Below, one piece after another: positions 36,523 through 47,255 of a DNA stretch of 64,000 nt. Both the position numbers and the translations under genes were made by a program. Numbering within the stretch: position 1 is the stretch's first letter; the number at the start of each line of letters is the position of its first letter. The notes under the pieces were generated by a model that had not been told where the DNA came from, searched no databases, and saw only the letters and a list, made by a program, of their open reading frames with translations. The DNA comes from Pectobacterium carotovorum (lineage in GTDB: Bacteria; Pseudomonadota; Gammaproteobacteria; Enterobacterales; Enterobacteriaceae), in the NCBI RefSeq assembly GCF_900129615.1, contig NZ_FQWI01000009.1, positions 62,001 to 126,000 of the forward strand, written 5' to 3'.

Positions 36523-36559
36523 AATAAAAAACTGGAATAACAGGCTGTTATTCCAGTTT
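36523..36559 (-). terminator. Rho-independent terminator of sodA
   Basis: Nearly perfect palindrome AAACTGGAATAACAG/CTGTTATTCCAGTTT (36529-36559). On the minus strand it is followed by TTTTATTAT. A second 7-bp hairpin GCCTGAT/ATCAGGC at 36579-36595 lies between it and the sodA stop. Confidence 0.8.
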
Positions 36560-36606
36560 ATATTCAAACGCGGAAGAGGCCTGATGGTATCAGGCACTCA
36601 GCGGTT

Positions 36607-37233
36607 TTATTTTTTCGCGCTAGCGAAACGCGCGGCGGCTTCGTCCCAGTTCAGTACGTTCCAGAATGCTTTAGCATAAGCTGGACGAAGGTTCTGATAT
36701 TTCAGGTAGTAAGCGTGTTCCCATACGTCCAGACCGACGATTGGGTAGCCAGATGCGCCAGAAACGGCTTCACCCATCAGCGGGCTGTCTTGGTTTGCAG
36801 TAGACACTACGGCCAGTTTGCCGTCGTCTTTCAGAACCAGCCACGCCCAGCCAGAACCAAAGCGGGTTGCTGCTGCTTGCTCAAATTTCTCTTTAAACGC
36901 ATCAACGCTGCCGAAATCACGCTCGATGGCGGCTTTCAGATCGCCAGTCAGCGTCGTGCCTACTTTCAGGCCTTTCCAGAACAGGCTGTGGTTAACGTGG
37001 CCGCCAGCGTTGTTACGCAGTGCAGTTCTTTTCTCCGCAGGAACTTTATCCAGTTGAGCGATCAGCTCTTCAGCAGACAATTTAGCCAGTTCAGGCAGAG
37101 ATTCCAGCGCGGCGTTAGCATTATTGACGTAAGCCTGATGGTGTTTGGAATGGTGAATTTCCATCGTTTCTTTGTCGAAATGCGGTTCCAGTGCGTCATA
37201 AGCATAAGGCAGCGATGGCAGTGAATAACTCAT
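36607..37233 (-). CDS. sodA: Manganese superoxide dismutase
   Basis: 208 residues from ATG 37233, preceded by GGAGATGC and matching the E. coli SodA start [20 protein letters not shown]; a five-residue extension was rejected. It converts superoxide to oxygen and hydrogen peroxide in the cytoplasm. Metal ligands are in [19 protein letters not shown] and [12 protein letters not shown]. The GGHVNH and SGWAWLVL segments and absence of iron-type signatures favour manganese. A Fur-like box upstream fits the known iron repression of sodA. Single-gene unit with its own terminator. Confidence 0.97.
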   Translation of the reverse strand: MSYSLPSLPYAYDALEPHFDKETMEIHHSKHHQAYVNNANAALESLPELAKLSAEELIAQLDKVPAEKRTALRNNAGGHVNHSLFWKGLKVGTTLTGDLKAAIERDFGSVDAFKEKFEQAAATRFGSGWAWLVLKDDGKLAVVSTANQDSPLMGEAVSGASGYPIVGLDVWEHAYYLKYQNLRPAYAKAFWNVLNWDEAAARFASAKK

Positions 37234-37319
37234 GTTTAGCATCTCCATGGTAAAAAAAATGTTACGGCACTGTGTTGTTAGTACCGCGTAAGCAATACCT
37301 TCATTATAGTTAATTAAAT

Positions 37320-37338
37320 GATATTGAAAATGATTATT
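37320..37338. promoter_or_regulatory. Fur-like box upstream of sodA
   Basis: GATATTGAAAATGATTATT matches 15 of 19 positions of the Fur consensus. It lies about 87 bp upstream of sodA. sodA is Fur-repressed in E. coli. Confidence 0.65.
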
Positions 37339-37468
37339 CTCGAATGGGTAGCATGAATCAGATTGCTTTACTTCATGATAACAAACGCTTATGTCGTTAT
37401 TGCACTATGTAAAAACAAATTAATCTATGCCCGTCGCCTGCAAAACGCCGCGACTCTGGTGGTGTCTC

Positions 37469-38302
37469 TTACGCGCTCAAACGCTGTGGATGCGTGTAGA
37501 TAGTCGCATGTCCCGGCCGACAAAAACCGACCAGCGTCAGGTTGCAGCGCTGTGCGACCTCCACAGCTAGCGAGGTGGCCGCTGAGACAGCAAACAGGAT
37601 TTCCACGCCGCACATGGCGGATTTTTGGACCATCTCATAGCTGGCCCGGCTGGAAACCAGAGCAGCACCTTGTTGCCACCCTTGTTTCGCTCGGGTGCCC
37701 AGCAGTTTATCCAGTGCAACATGGCGGCCGACGTCTTCACTCCCTCCAGACAGCGTGCCGTCTGGCGCGACCCAGCTTGCGGCGTGAGTGCAACCCGTCA
37801 CTTGACCGATCTTCTGCACATCGCGCAGCCGCACCAGCGCGTTTTCAAGTTTGCTAAGGGAAAATGTCTGTGTGAAGGGCAGCGGTGCGAGCGGTTTGCC
37901 GATTTCCGCGAGCTGCTCTACGCCACATACGCCGCAGCCTGTGCGACCATCCATCGCCCGGCGGCGTTCTTTTAGCCCAGCGAAGCGTCGGCTCGAAAGC
38001 TCAATCTGTACTTCGATGCCGTTACAGGCGGCCTGTACATCAATGCCGTAGATATCAGCCGGTGATTGAATAATGCCTTCAGACAAGGAAAACCCGAGAG
38101 CGAACTGTTCCAGTTCCTTCGGTGAGGCCATCATGACGACATGCGATATGCCGTTATAAACCAACGCGACGGGTACCTCTTCCGCTAGCCAGTCAGACTG
38201 TGACTGTTGCAGCGAATCGGGATGATAGACTGAATGTTGCGTTGCGCCTTCAAGGGCGGCATCCGCTGGTAAATGAACCCCTTCCACCTGAAATACCTGC
38301 AT
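37469..38302 (-). CDS. fdhD: Sulfurtransferase FdhD for formate dehydrogenase
   Basis: 277 residues. FdhD passes sulfur from IscS to the molybdenum cofactor of formate dehydrogenases and is needed for their activity. The conserved cysteine pair is in TGCGVCG (Cys123 and Cys126). Other signatures are [21 protein letters not shown] and [14 protein letters not shown]. It is divergent from aldB with 220 bp between them. The 235-bp gap to sodA holds the Fur-like box. No formate dehydrogenase gene is in the window. Confidence 0.95.
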   Translation of the reverse strand: MQVFQVEGVHLPADAALEGATQHSVYHPDSLQQSQSDWLAEEVPVALVYNGISHVVMMASPKELEQFALGFSLSEGIIQSPADIYGIDVQAACNGIEVQIELSSRRFAGLKERRRAMDGRTGCGVCGVEQLAEIGKPLAPLPFTQTFSLSKLENALVRLRDVQKIGQVTGCTHAASWVAPDGTLSGGSEDVGRHVALDKLLGTRAKQGWQQGAALVSSRASYEMVQKSAMCGVEILFAVSAATSLAVEVAQRCNLTLVGFCRPGHATIYTHPQRLSA

Positions 38303-38522
38303 GTTAGTAACCCTGGAAATTAAAAGTATTATTTCACCGCGCCTGAAGGGATGCGACTTTTTCTCGCAAGAAACTGTGCGTCAACTCGAAGAGTTGCCTT
38401 CTTCTCTGGCCGAATCCTGTCGCTAACCCCATACCCCGTATAGGCTTAATTTAACTGCTTACTGTTTGCCTCTTTTTTCACTGCGGCATGGCCGCTCACC
38501 CGGAAATGAAAAGGAGACTGAA

Positions 38523-40058
38523 ATGGCGCACGATAATCTCGAAGGCCGATCCGCGTCTGGCGAATACGGCGCTCTCAATCTGAAAAAACGCTATGACAAT
38601 TTTATCGGCGGAGCTTGGGTACCACCTGACGCTGGTCAGTATTTTGTCAATTTGACGCCAGTAACGGGCCAACCGCTGTGTGAAGTGGCCAGTTCGTCAA
38701 CGCGAGACATTGACCACGCGCTGGATGCTGCTCACAAGGCAAAAGCGGAATGGGGTGGTCTGTCGGTGCAGGAGCGTGCGTTAGTGCTTAACCGAATCGC
38801 TGACCGGATGGAGCAGAATCTTGAGCTGCTGGCGCAAGTGGAAACCTGGGATAACGGTAAACCGATACGCGAAACCAGCGGGGCGGATGTGCCGCTGGCG
38901 ATTGACCATTTCCGCTATTTCGCGGCCTGTATCCGCGCGCAAGAAGGAGGGATTAGCGAAATTGACGGCGATACTGTGGCCTATCATTTTCATGAGCCTC
39001 TCGGCGTTGTCGGGCAAATTATTCCCTGGAATTTCCCGCTGCTGATGGCCTGTTGGAAGATGGCACCGGCGCTGGCCGCTGGTAACTGTATTGTACTGAA
39101 ACCCGCCAAACTGACGCCGATGTCAGTATTGATTTTGATGGAACTGATTCAGGATCTGCTGCCGCCAGGCGTCATCAATGTTGTTAATGGGTCGGGCAGC
39201 GAAATTGGTGAATATCTGGCAACGTCGAAACGCGTTGCAAAAGTGGCATTCACCGGCTCGACCGAGGTGGGTCAGCAGATCATGAGCTATGCGGCGCAGA
39301 ACGTGACGCCGGTAACGCTGGAGCTGGGTGGCAAATCACCGAACATCTTCTTTGCCGATGTGATGGATAAGGAAGACAGCTTCTTTGACAAGGTGCTCGA
39401 AGGTTTCACGCTGTTTGCCTTCAATCAGGGGGAGGTCTGTACCTGTCCGAGCCGCGCGCTGGTGCAGGAATCTATCTACGATCGCTTTATGGAACGGGCA
39501 ATCAAGCGCGTTGAGGCGATCCGCATTGGCAACCCGCTGGATAGCAAAACCATGATGGGCGCGCAGGTGTCCGCAGGCCAGCTCGACACCATCCTTAACT
39601 ACATTGATATCGGTAAGAAAGAGGGCGCACGCGTGCTCACGGGCGGTCAGCGCAAGGCGATGCCGAGTGGGCTGGCGGAAGGCTACTATCTGGAGCCGAC
39701 GATATTGTTTGGTAAAAACAGTATGCGCGTCTTCCAGGAGGAGATTTTCGGTCCAGTGCTGGCGGTGACGACCTTCAAAACGATGGATGACGCACTGGAG
39801 ATTGCCAACGATACGGAATACGGCCTGGGAGCTGGCGTGTGGAGCCGTAACGGTAACATCGCTTACCGGATGGGGCGCGGTATTCAGGCTGGACGCGTCT
39901 GGACCAACTGTTATCACGCCTATCCGGCGCATGCGGCGTTTGGGGGCTACAAGCAGTCTGGCATTGGGCGTGAAAACCATAAAATGATGCTGGAACACTA
40001 TCAGCAAACCAAGTGCCTATTGGTGAGCTACTCTGATAAGCCGATGGGGCTGTTCTAG
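38523..40058 (+). CDS. aldB: Aldehyde dehydrogenase AldB
   Basis: 511 residues from ATG 38523, preceded by AAGGAG; a 19-residue in-frame extension was rejected. It is closely similar along its length to E. coli AldB, an NADP-dependent aldehyde dehydrogenase that oxidises acetaldehyde and other aldehydes in stationary phase. The cofactor-binding [11 protein letters not shown], the general-base Glu in [11 protein letters not shown] and the catalytic cysteine in [12 protein letters not shown] are present. The C-terminus [10 protein letters not shown] is nearly that of E. coli. Single gene; no obvious terminator was seen downstream. Confidence 0.96.
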   Translation: MAHDNLEGRSASGEYGALNLKKRYDNFIGGAWVPPDAGQYFVNLTPVTGQPLCEVASSSTRDIDHALDAAHKAKAEWGGLSVQERALVLNRIADRMEQNLELLAQVETWDNGKPIRETSGADVPLAIDHFRYFAACIRAQEGGISEIDGDTVAYHFHEPLGVVGQIIPWNFPLLMACWKMAPALAAGNCIVLKPAKLTPMSVLILMELIQDLLPPGVINVVNGSGSEIGEYLATSKRVAKVAFTGSTEVGQQIMSYAAQNVTPVTLELGGKSPNIFFADVMDKEDSFFDKVLEGFTLFAFNQGEVCTCPSRALVQESIYDRFMERAIKRVEAIRIGNPLDSKTMMGAQVSAGQLDTILNYIDIGKKEGARVLTGGQRKAMPSGLAEGYYLEPTILFGKNSMRVFQEEIFGPVLAVTTFKTMDDALEIANDTEYGLGAGVWSRNGNIAYRMGRGIQAGRVWTNCYHAYPAHAAFGGYKQSGIGRENHKMMLEHYQQTKCLLVSYSDKPMGLF

Positions 40059-40270
40059 CACCATACTTCCTTTAGGCTCTGCGCGCTTGCCACCGGGGTG
40101 AGCGCGTAAAATGATGCAGGTTTCCCGTATGAATCCGTCCTTATCACTCAGATTTGCCCGATTGTTGACCGCGGGTTGTGGATAGTTGCTGGTTGTTAAT
40201 AATCGATTGTGTCAGCGCTTAACAACGGCTACGCTGTTTTGAATAGCGCTTTGCTTTCAAGAGGTTGTGC

Positions 40271-41263
40271 ATGACGGATAAGATCGGCTGGATTGATAAC
40301 CTGCGGGCGCTGGCCTGCATGATGGTCGTTCTGATTCATAGCACAACGTACTATATTACCGCGGGTGGCACGCCGGGCGACGGGCACTGGGATGTAGCAA
40401 ATATCCTGAACTCTGCCTCGCGCGTCTGCGTTCCGCTGTTTTTCATGATCTCGGGTTACCTATTCTTTGGTGAGCGCAGTGCGGGAAAGAAACATTTCCT
40501 GCGTATCGGCTTATGCCTGCTTTTCTACAGTACGGTCGCGCTGATCTATATTGCGACGCTCACGCCAATTAATGGCCTGAATTCATTACATCATGCGCTG
40601 CAAAAACCGATCTTTTATCACCTATGGTTTTTCTACGCCATTATCGTGATTTATCTGCTTTCTCCACTTATTACCATCAAGCCGGTATCGGGAAAATATG
40701 TAGCCGTCTTGATTATCTTGCTGGCCGTTGTCGCCAATCCCAATACGGGGCGGGTGGAATTTGAAGGGTTTAAATTACTGCCCGTGAATCTCTATATTTA
40801 CGGCGATACGTTTTACTATGTGCTGTATGCCGCGCTGGGGCGCGCGCTGGGCATGCTGGACGTACCAAAGAAAGTCGTGCTAGCCGCTATCCCCTTTTTC
40901 ATTGCGTGTGTCGCGTTGATTGCGATGGGAACGAAGCACCACACATTATTGAACGATACGTTCACCCAGACATTTTACATCTACTGTGGCCCGCTGGTGT
41001 TTCTGGCTGCGGTCAGCCTTCTGGTGGTGTTTAAGCATTACGGTAGCCAGCGGATTTTACCGGGCTTTGCCACCATTTCGCGCCATTCGCTGGCGATTTA
41101 CGGTTTCCACGCGTTGATCATTCACTATCTGCGTACGCATGACGTGATGCTGCCCACTCATCCGGTTCTCGACATCTTCTCTGTTTTCGCCATCGCGCTG
41201 GGGGCCAGCCTGCTGCTTTCGATGGCGCTACAGAAAATCGATGTGCGTCGCTGGGTGAGCTGA
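40271..41263 (+). CDS. wecH: O-acetyltransferase WecH (acyltransferase 3 family)
   Basis: 330 residues from ATG 40271; a TTG two codons earlier is an alternative. It is an integral inner-membrane acyltransferase-3 protein with about ten hydrophobic helices, very similar to E. coli WecH (YiaH). WecH O-acetylates GlcNAc residues of enterobacterial common antigen. The opening IGWIDNLRALACMMVVLIHS with the family His, then SRVCVPLFFMISGYLFFGER, and late ISRHSLAIYGFHALIIHYLR are conserved. AAGAGG precedes the start. It converges on xylB. The 212 bp between aldB and wecH hold nothing else that I recognise. Confidence 0.92.
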   Translation: MTDKIGWIDNLRALACMMVVLIHSTTYYITAGGTPGDGHWDVANILNSASRVCVPLFFMISGYLFFGERSAGKKHFLRIGLCLLFYSTVALIYIATLTPINGLNSLHHALQKPIFYHLWFFYAIIVIYLLSPLITIKPVSGKYVAVLIILLAVVANPNTGRVEFEGFKLLPVNLYIYGDTFYYVLYAALGRALGMLDVPKKVVLAAIPFFIACVALIAMGTKHHTLLNDTFTQTFYIYCGPLVFLAAVSLLVVFKHYGSQRILPGFATISRHSLAIYGFHALIIHYLRTHDVMLPTHPVLDIFSVFAIALGASLLLSMALQKIDVRRWVS

Positions 41264-41277
41264 CTACGGATTAATTT

Positions 41278-42735
41278 TTACATCAACGGCTTAAGCTGTT
41301 GGTAGAGAGCCTTAAATGTACGCCTCCGCTCGGCATAGTCGGCGTGACGCTGGGGGGCCGGTTGATGAACCTGTTCCAGCGGCAGCGGCGGTAGGAGCTC
41401 TGCCAGTGGCGTATGCGGATGCATGGCGATTTGCGCCAGACGGGCAGCACCGAGCGCAGGGCCGACATCTCCTCCCGTGCGGTATTCCAGCGTTTGACCA
41501 CTGATATCTGCCAGCATTTGCCGCCAGTAGGCGCTACGTGCACCACCGCCAATCAGCGTAATACTATCGGGCTTGAGCCCTGTCATATGCAGCGCGTCCA
41601 TGCCGTCGGCAAGTGCAAAGCCCACACCTTCCAGTACCGCTTTTGCCAGTTCAGCACGGCCGTGCTGATGGGTGAGCCCCCAGAATGCACCTTTGGCATC
41701 GGGATTATTGTGCGGCGTGCGCTCGCCGGAAAGATAGGGCAAGAACCACACTGACGTTATCGTGTCGTTGGCTGGCGTCGAAGCAATTTCCTGCAACAGC
41801 GCGGGTACGCTCTCCGCGTGCGTCAGGCGGGCGACCCAGTCGAGGCAGGACGCGGCGCTTAACATCACAGACATCAGGTGCCAGGTATTCGGCAGCGCGT
41901 GGCAGAAGCTGTGGACGGCATGTTGCGGATTGCTGAGAAAACCGCCACTGACGGCGAAGTAAACGCCGGATGTGCCGAGAGACAGCATCGCCTGACCCGT
42001 TTGATACAGCCCGACGCCAATCGCGCCTGCTGCGTTATCTCCACCGCCAGCAATGACGGGGACGGGGTCCATACCCCAGCGGCTGGCGATGTCAGGTCGC
42101 AGATAACTGGTAATTTGACTGCCTTCATACAGCGTGGGCATGTGCTTGCGGCTCAGCGCACAGGCTTCCAGCAAAGTGTCGCTCCAGTCTCGTTTGGCGA
42201 CGTCCAGCCAAAGCGTTCCCGCCGCATCGGACATATCGCTGGCAAATTCTCCCGTCAGACGCCAGCGGAGATAGTCTTTCGGCAACAGGACCTTGTCGAT
42301 TTGGCGGAAGATATCGCTTTCGTTTTCCTGCACCCATTTCAGCTTGGGCGCGGTAAAGCCCGGCATCATCAGGTTGCCGGTAATCTGACGCGATGTAGGC
42401 ACCTGTTGCTCCAGCATTCGGCATTGAGCCGCGCTGCGTCCGTCATTCCAGAGAATCGCGGGTCGCAGCACGTTCTGGCGAGCATCCAGCAACGTGGCGC
42501 CGTGCATTTGCCCGGTCAGCCCCAGTGCTTTCACTGCGCGAAGATTGTGCGTGGCTGCCAACGCCTGTAGCGCCTTCTCGGTTGCCTGCCACCAGTCTTC
42601 AGGCGCCTGTTCCGACCAGAGCGGGTGCGGACGAGAAATGCTCAGCGCAGCGCTATGGCTGGCAACCACCTCGCCAGCTTCATCCAGCAGGATGGCTTTA
42701 ACACCCGAAGTACCCAGATCAATACCGATATACAT
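41278..42735 (-). CDS. xylB: Xylulokinase
   Basis: 485 residues. XylB phosphorylates D-xylulose to xylulose 5-phosphate with ATP in the cytoplasm, the second step of xylose catabolism. FGGY-kinase features are the N-terminal phosphate loop MYIGIDLGTSGVKA, the catalytic aspartate region IAGGGDNAAGAIG and the late ATP-site segment ITLIGGGARSAYWRQM. The ATG follows CAGGAGCC. It is 72 bp downstream of xylA and co-transcribed with it. It converges on wecH with a 14-bp gap. Confidence 0.97.
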   Translation of the reverse strand: MYIGIDLGTSGVKAILLDEAGEVVASHSAALSISRPHPLWSEQAPEDWWQATEKALQALAATHNLRAVKALGLTGQMHGATLLDARQNVLRPAILWNDGRSAAQCRMLEQQVPTSRQITGNLMMPGFTAPKLKWVQENESDIFRQIDKVLLPKDYLRWRLTGEFASDMSDAAGTLWLDVAKRDWSDTLLEACALSRKHMPTLYEGSQITSYLRPDIASRWGMDPVPVIAGGGDNAAGAIGVGLYQTGQAMLSLGTSGVYFAVSGGFLSNPQHAVHSFCHALPNTWHLMSVMLSAASCLDWVARLTHAESVPALLQEIASTPANDTITSVWFLPYLSGERTPHNNPDAKGAFWGLTHQHGRAELAKAVLEGVGFALADGMDALHMTGLKPDSITLIGGGARSAYWRQMLADISGQTLEYRTGGDVGPALGAARLAQIAMHPHTPLAELLPPLPLEQVHQPAPQRHADYAERRRTFKALYQQLKPLM

Positions 42736-42807
42736 AGTGGCTCCTGATAAGCCTCTGCGACAGGGTTTAGTCTATCGCAGTAGGTGTGACGTAGTGAGCG
42801 TATCGTT

Positions 42808-44127
42808 TTAGCCAAATAGGTGGCGGTTAACCAGATTTTCCAGCAATTCCTGCTGGCCACTCTGGTGCTGTGGTGCCAGTTGATGGCTTTCCGCATAGCG
42901 GGCAAGCGATTCCAGCGAGGCGTTACCTTGCAGGATTTGCTGACCCAGTTCTCCGTTCCAGCCCGCATAGCGTTTAGCGACTAGCTGATTGAGCTTATCA
43001 TCTTCAATCATTCTGGCGGCGGCCTTGAGCGCCAGTGCCATCGTATCCATCGCGCCGATATGCGCATGGAAAAGGTCATAGCGATCGGTGCTCTGGCGGC
43101 GGACTTTGGCATCAAAGTTCAGGCCGCCCGTTGTGAAGCCGCCCGCTTTGAGAATTTCGTACATGATCAACGCGTTCTCTTCCACGCTGTTAGGGAACTG
43201 ATCGGTGTCCCAGCCGAGCTGCGGATCGCCGCGGTTTGCATCGACAGATCCGAAAATGCCCAGCGCGACAGCGGTGGCGATTTCATGATGGAAGGAATGG
43301 CCTGCCAGCGTAGCGTGATTGGCTTCCACGTTGACTTTAATCTCTTTTTCCAGCCCAAACTGTTTCAGGAAGCCATAAACGGTGGCGACATCATAATCGT
43401 ATTGATGTTTGGTCGGTTCCTGCGGCTTCGGTTCAATGAGCAGCGTGCCCTGAAAACCGATTTTGTGTTTATGCTCGACAACCATCTGCATGAAGCGGCC
43501 GATTTGTTCACGCTCCTGACGCAGGTCGGTATTGAGCAGGGTTTCATATCCCTCACGCCCGCCCCACAGCACATAGTTTTCGCCACCCAGTTTTTGGGTC
43601 GCGTTCATGGCCGTGAACACCTGCGTGGCTGCCCAGGCAAAGACGTCTGGGTCAGGACTGGTGGCCGCGCCTGCGCCATAACGGGGATGGGTAAAGCAGT
43701 TCGCGGTGCCCCACAGTAGCTGCACGCCGCTATCCTGCTGCTTTTCCGCCAGCACATCGGTAATGACCGCAAAGTTATGCAGATACTCTTTCAGTGAATT
43801 CCCTTCTGGCGCGACATCGACATCATGAAAGCAGTAGTAAGGCACGCTGAGCTTTTGAAAGAATTCGAATGCAATATCCGCTTTGCGCTTTGCCAACTCC
43901 AGTGCATCGCCTGACTGCTGCCACGGGCGGGCAAAGGAGCCGACGCCAAACATATCCGCGCCGTTCCAGCAGAACGTGTGCCAATACGCGACGGCAAAAC
44001 GCAAATGGTCCGCCATACGTTTACCGAGTATTTCCTGATCGGGATTGTAGTGACGAAAGGCAAAGGGGTTGTTGCTTTGGCTACCTTCATAACGGACTTT
44101 TTCGATCTGTTCAAAATAGGCTTGCAT
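42808..44127 (-). CDS. xylA: Xylose isomerase
   Basis: 439 residues from ATG 44127, which has TAAGGAG upstream; a 26-residue extension in frame was rejected. XylA interconverts D-xylose and D-xylulose as a divalent-metal tetramer. Catalytic His and Asp are in [13 protein letters not shown], and metal ligands in [28 protein letters not shown] and [11 protein letters not shown]. It is divergent from xylF across a 471-bp regulatory region. XylR activation is expected from the E. coli regulon. Confidence 0.98.
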   Translation of the reverse strand: MQAYFEQIEKVRYEGSQSNNPFAFRHYNPDQEILGKRMADHLRFAVAYWHTFCWNGADMFGVGSFARPWQQSGDALELAKRKADIAFEFFQKLSVPYYCFHDVDVAPEGNSLKEYLHNFAVITDVLAEKQQDSGVQLLWGTANCFTHPRYGAGAATSPDPDVFAWAATQVFTAMNATQKLGGENYVLWGGREGYETLLNTDLRQEREQIGRFMQMVVEHKHKIGFQGTLLIEPKPQEPTKHQYDYDVATVYGFLKQFGLEKEIKVNVEANHATLAGHSFHHEIATAVALGIFGSVDANRGDPQLGWDTDQFPNSVEENALIMYEILKAGGFTTGGLNFDAKVRRQSTDRYDLFHAHIGAMDTMALALKAAARMIEDDKLNQLVAKRYAGWNGELGQQILQGNASLESLARYAESHQLAPQHQSGQQELLENLVNRHLFG

Positions 44128-44598
44128 CGTTAACTCCTTAGAAACCACCCAGACGGAAGAGACGGGAATGTGATTAATTTTCGGAGTGGATGAGTGTTTC
44201 CTCAATTACGTTATTTCACACTGAAATTCAGAGAATTATTAAATGTGCGCTGTGTCGCAAAAATAACGGCGTTTTACTCTGAATACGCTTCGCAATAGGT
44301 AACAAAATGAAAATGTGACTCGACAATAAAATATGACCCGTATCAAAAAATGGAAATTAAACCAAAAAACATAATTGGAGGATAAAAATCTGTAATTGAT
44401 GGGGGGATGTTTAGCGACAATACTCATCTGGCTATTGGAGTCTTACCCGTCATACTTCAAGTTACATGTGCGTTGGCAGCGTTCAGTCACCCGAATCACT
44501 TACTTGTGTAAGCTCATCGGGATTCCCTCTCTTGCCGCCTTCCTGTAACTCGAATTATTTAGGGTATCGCCCTGCATCTTAAATAAAAAAGGTACGCT
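44128..44598. other. Divergent xylA-xylF regulatory region
   Basis: The 471-bp gap has an AT-rich xylA-proximal half, where XylR and RNA polymerase should bind, and an ERIC element (44444-44566) in the xylF-proximal part. A CRP-like site TGTGC-GCTGTG-TCGCA (44244-44259) differs from consensus at two bases. I could not define XylR operators with confidence. No gene is seen. Confidence 0.55.
44444..44566. repeat. ERIC element between xylA and xylF
   Basis: A 123-bp imperfect palindrome with TACCC...GGGTA ends. The core CACTTACTTGTGTAAGCTC matches the centre of ERIC elements (the region of the standard ERIC-PCR primers). Paired arms include AGTTACA/TGTAACT and CCGA/TCGG. It ends 32 bp before xylF and so probably lies in the xylF leader RNA. 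Confidence 0.88.
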
Positions 44599-45597
44599 AT
44601 GATGAAAGTTAACCATTTTTTACTCTCAGCTTGTGCCGTATTCACTTTAGCTTGTCAGCCCGGATTCGCGAAGGACGTTAAAATAGGCATGGCGATTGAT
44701 GACTTGCGTCTTGAACGCTGGCAGAAAGATCGCGATCTTTTTGTTGAGCAAGCCAAAAAGCAGGGTGCTGATGTTTTTGTTCAATCAGCAAACGGCAATG
44801 AAGCGACGCAAATTTCTCAAATAGAAAACATGATCAATCGCGGTGTCGATGTATTAGTGATTATTCCTTATAACGGTCAGGTACTTGGTAATGTTATTGC
44901 GGAAGCAAAACGTGAGGGAATAAAAGTGCTTGCTTACGATCGCATGATTAATAATGCGGACGTGGATTTTTATATTTCATTTGATAATGAAAAGGTTGGA
45001 GAACTACAGGCGAAATATCTCGTCGATAAGGTGCCTGGCGGGAATTATTTCTTAATGGGTGGCTCACCGGTCGATAATAATGCGAAGCTGTTTCGTCAGG
45101 GGCAAATGAAAGTGCTCACGCCGTTGATCGAGAGTGGGAAAATAAAAGTGGTCGGCGATCAGTGGGTTGATGCCTGGCTACCAGAGAACGCGCTGAAAAT
45201 TATGGAAAATGCGCTAACGGCAAACAGTAATAAGATCGATGCTGTTGTGGCGTCGAACGATGCCACGGCGGGCGGGGCGATTCAGGCGCTGGCCGCACAG
45301 GGATTAGCAGGGAAAGTCGCGATTTCCGGTCAGGATGCCGATCTGGCGGCTATCAAACGGATTGTAGCAGGCACGCAAACGATGACCGTCTACAAACCGA
45401 TCAGCAAGCTGGCGAAAGATGCCGCAGATATCGCCGTGGCGCTCGGCTCTGATAAAGCTCCGGAATCTAACGCTAAATTAAACAATGGCTTGAAAGATAT
45501 ACCTTCCTTCTTACTGACTCCGATTCCCGTCGATAAATCCAATATCGATTCCACCGTCATTGCCGATGGCTTCCACAAAAAAGCGGATGTGTATTAA
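44599..45597 (+). CDS. xylF: D-xylose-binding periplasmic protein
   Basis: 332 residues with a signal peptide (VNHFLLSACAVFTLACQPGFA; the internal Cys is not followed by a typical lipoprotein mature start). XylF binds D-xylose in the periplasm and presents it to XylGH. The mature chain KDVKIGMAIDDLRLERWQKD is closely like E. coli XylF. Sugar-ABC binding features include VVASNDATAGGAIQAL and ISGQDADLAAIKRI. First gene of xylFGH; an ERIC element lies directly upstream and a stem-loop follows before xylG. Confidence 0.96.
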   Translation: MMKVNHFLLSACAVFTLACQPGFAKDVKIGMAIDDLRLERWQKDRDLFVEQAKKQGADVFVQSANGNEATQISQIENMINRGVDVLVIIPYNGQVLGNVIAEAKREGIKVLAYDRMINNADVDFYISFDNEKVGELQAKYLVDKVPGGNYFLMGGSPVDNNAKLFRQGQMKVLTPLIESGKIKVVGDQWVDAWLPENALKIMENALTANSNKIDAVVASNDATAGGAIQALAAQGLAGKVAISGQDADLAAIKRIVAGTQTMTVYKPISKLAKDAADIAVALGSDKAPESNAKLNNGLKDIPSFLLTPIPVDKSNIDSTVIADGFHKKADVY

Positions 45598-45639
45598 CGC
45601 ACGTCGCAGCCAATAGATTTCAGGATGTAGGAAATTTAC

Positions 45640-45666
45640 CGAGCCACGATATGCCGTTGTGGCTCG
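45640..45666 (+). repeat. Stem-loop between xylF and xylG
   Basis: Perfect 8-bp arms CGAGCCAC/GTGGCTCG around an 11-base loop, with no T run. This position between a binding-protein gene and its ATPase gene is typical of hairpins that stabilise the upstream mRNA and allow higher binding-protein levels. Confidence 0.6.
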
Positions 45667-45713
45667 CCACTGTCGCTGACGAGGTCTGAGACACCTGAAT
45701 CACGGGGGCCACG

Positions 45714-47255
45714 ATGCCGCATCTGTTGGAAATGAAAAACATCACCAAGGCGTTTGGCACGGTGAAAGCCGTAGATAACGTTAGCCTGATGCTGGAGGCA
45801 GGTCAGGTCTTGTCGCTGTGTGGCGAGAATGGCTCTGGCAAATCCACCTTAATGAAGGTGCTGTGTGGCATTTACCCTCATGGCAGCTATGACGGACAGA
45901 TCGTGTTCTCGGGTGACGAGTTACGCGCCAACCATATTCGCGATACGGAGCAAAAAGGCATCGCGATCATTCATCAGGAACTGGCGCTGGTGAAAGAGAT
46001 GACGGTGCTGGAGAACCTCTTTTTGGGCAACGAGTGGACGCGTTTTGGTGTGATGGATTACGACAATATGTATCTACGCTGCCAGCGCATGCTGGAGCAG
46101 GTCAAGCTGGCCGTCGACCCGAATACCAAAGTGGGGGAACTTGGATTAGGTCAGCAGCAACTGGTGGAAATCGCCAAAGCGCTGAACAAGCAGGTGCGTC
46201 TGCTGGTGCTGGATGAGCCAACGGCCTCACTGACCGAGCGGGAAACCGCTATCCTGCTTGAGATCATTCAGGATCTGCGCGATCACGGTATCGCCTGCAT
46301 CTATATCTCGCACAAGCTCAACGAAGTTAAAGCCATTTCCGATGTGATTTGCGTGATTCGCGACGGGAAGCCGATTGGCACGCGTCCGGCGGCCGAGCTG
46401 AGCGAGGACCAGATCATTGCCATGATGGTGGGGCGAGAGCTGACGGAGCTTTATCCCAATGAACCGCATGTCATTGGTGAAGAAGTGTTACGCGTAGAAC
46501 ACCTGACCGCCTGGCATCCCGTCAATCGCCATATTCGCAGGGTGGATGATGTCTCGTTTGCTCTACACCGAGGCGAAATTCTCGGCATTGCCGGGCTGGT
46601 TGGGTCGGGGCGTACGGAGACGGTGCAGTGCCTGTTTGGTTCCTATCACGGCCATTGGCAGGGCGACATCTTTATTGATGGTAAGCCAGTGACCATCAGC
46701 AATTGCCAACAGGCTATGGCACAGGGCATTGCGATGGTGCCGGAGGATCGTAAGAAGGACGGCATCGTCCCGGTGATGAGCGTGGCGCAGAACATGACGC
46801 TGGCGGCACTCGACCAATTCTCGGGGGCGTTTTCCATGCTGGATGATGCCCGTGAGCAGGACATCATCCGGCAGTCGCTGGCGAACCTGAAGGTGAAAAC
46901 GTCCAGCCCAGAACTGGCGATTGCCCGGTTAAGCGGCGGTAACCAGCAAAAAGCGGTGCTGGCGAAATGCCTGCTGTTGAATCCCCGCATTCTGATTCTC
47001 GATGAACCCACGCGCGGCATCGATATCGGTGCCAAATACGAAATCTATAAGCTGATTAATGCGCTGGTAAAGCAGCACATTGCCGTCATTGTCATTTCTT
47101 CTGAATTGCCCGAAGTGCTGGGGTTGAGCGATCGGGTATTGGTGATGCATCAGGGGCAGATCAAAGCGGATTTGATCAATCGTGATTTAACCCAGGAACA
47201 GGTTATGGAAGCTGCATTGAGGAGTGAACATCGTGCTGAAAACATCGCAGTCTGA
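45714..47255 (+). CDS. xylG: Xylose ABC transporter ATP-binding protein
   Basis: 513 residues with two ABC ATPase domains in one chain, as usual for sugar CUT2 importers. The first has Walker [10 protein letters not shown], signature [15 protein letters not shown] and Walker [11 protein letters not shown]. The second has a degenerate Walker A (GLVGSGRTE), signature [14 protein letters not shown] and [12 protein letters not shown]. It energises xylose uptake through XylH. It is the second gene of xylFGH and overlaps the start of xylH. Confidence 0.97.
   Translation: MPHLLEMKNITKAFGTVKAVDNVSLMLEAGQVLSLCGENGSGKSTLMKVLCGIYPHGSYDGQIVFSGDELRANHIRDTEQKGIAIIHQELALVKEMTVLENLFLGNEWTRFGVMDYDNMYLRCQRMLEQVKLAVDPNTKVGELGLGQQQLVEIAKALNKQVRLLVLDEPTASLTERETAILLEIIQDLRDHGIACIYISHKLNEVKAISDVICVIRDGKPIGTRPAAELSEDQIIAMMVGRELTELYPNEPHVIGEEVLRVEHLTAWHPVNRHIRRVDDVSFALHRGEILGIAGLVGSGRTETVQCLFGSYHGHWQGDIFIDGKPVTISNCQQAMAQGIAMVPEDRKKDGIVPVMSVAQNMTLAALDQFSGAFSMLDDAREQDIIRQSLANLKVKTSSPELAIARLSGGNQQKAVLAKCLLLNPRILILDEPTRGIDIGAKYEIYKLINALVKQHIAVIVISSELPEVLGLSDRVLVMHQGQIKADLINRDLTQEQVMEAALRSEHRAENIAV

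Noticed and set aside
40059-40130. aldB terminator from CGCGCT/AGCGCG
   Set aside because: Six-base arms separated by 13 bases with no following T run; too weak to call.
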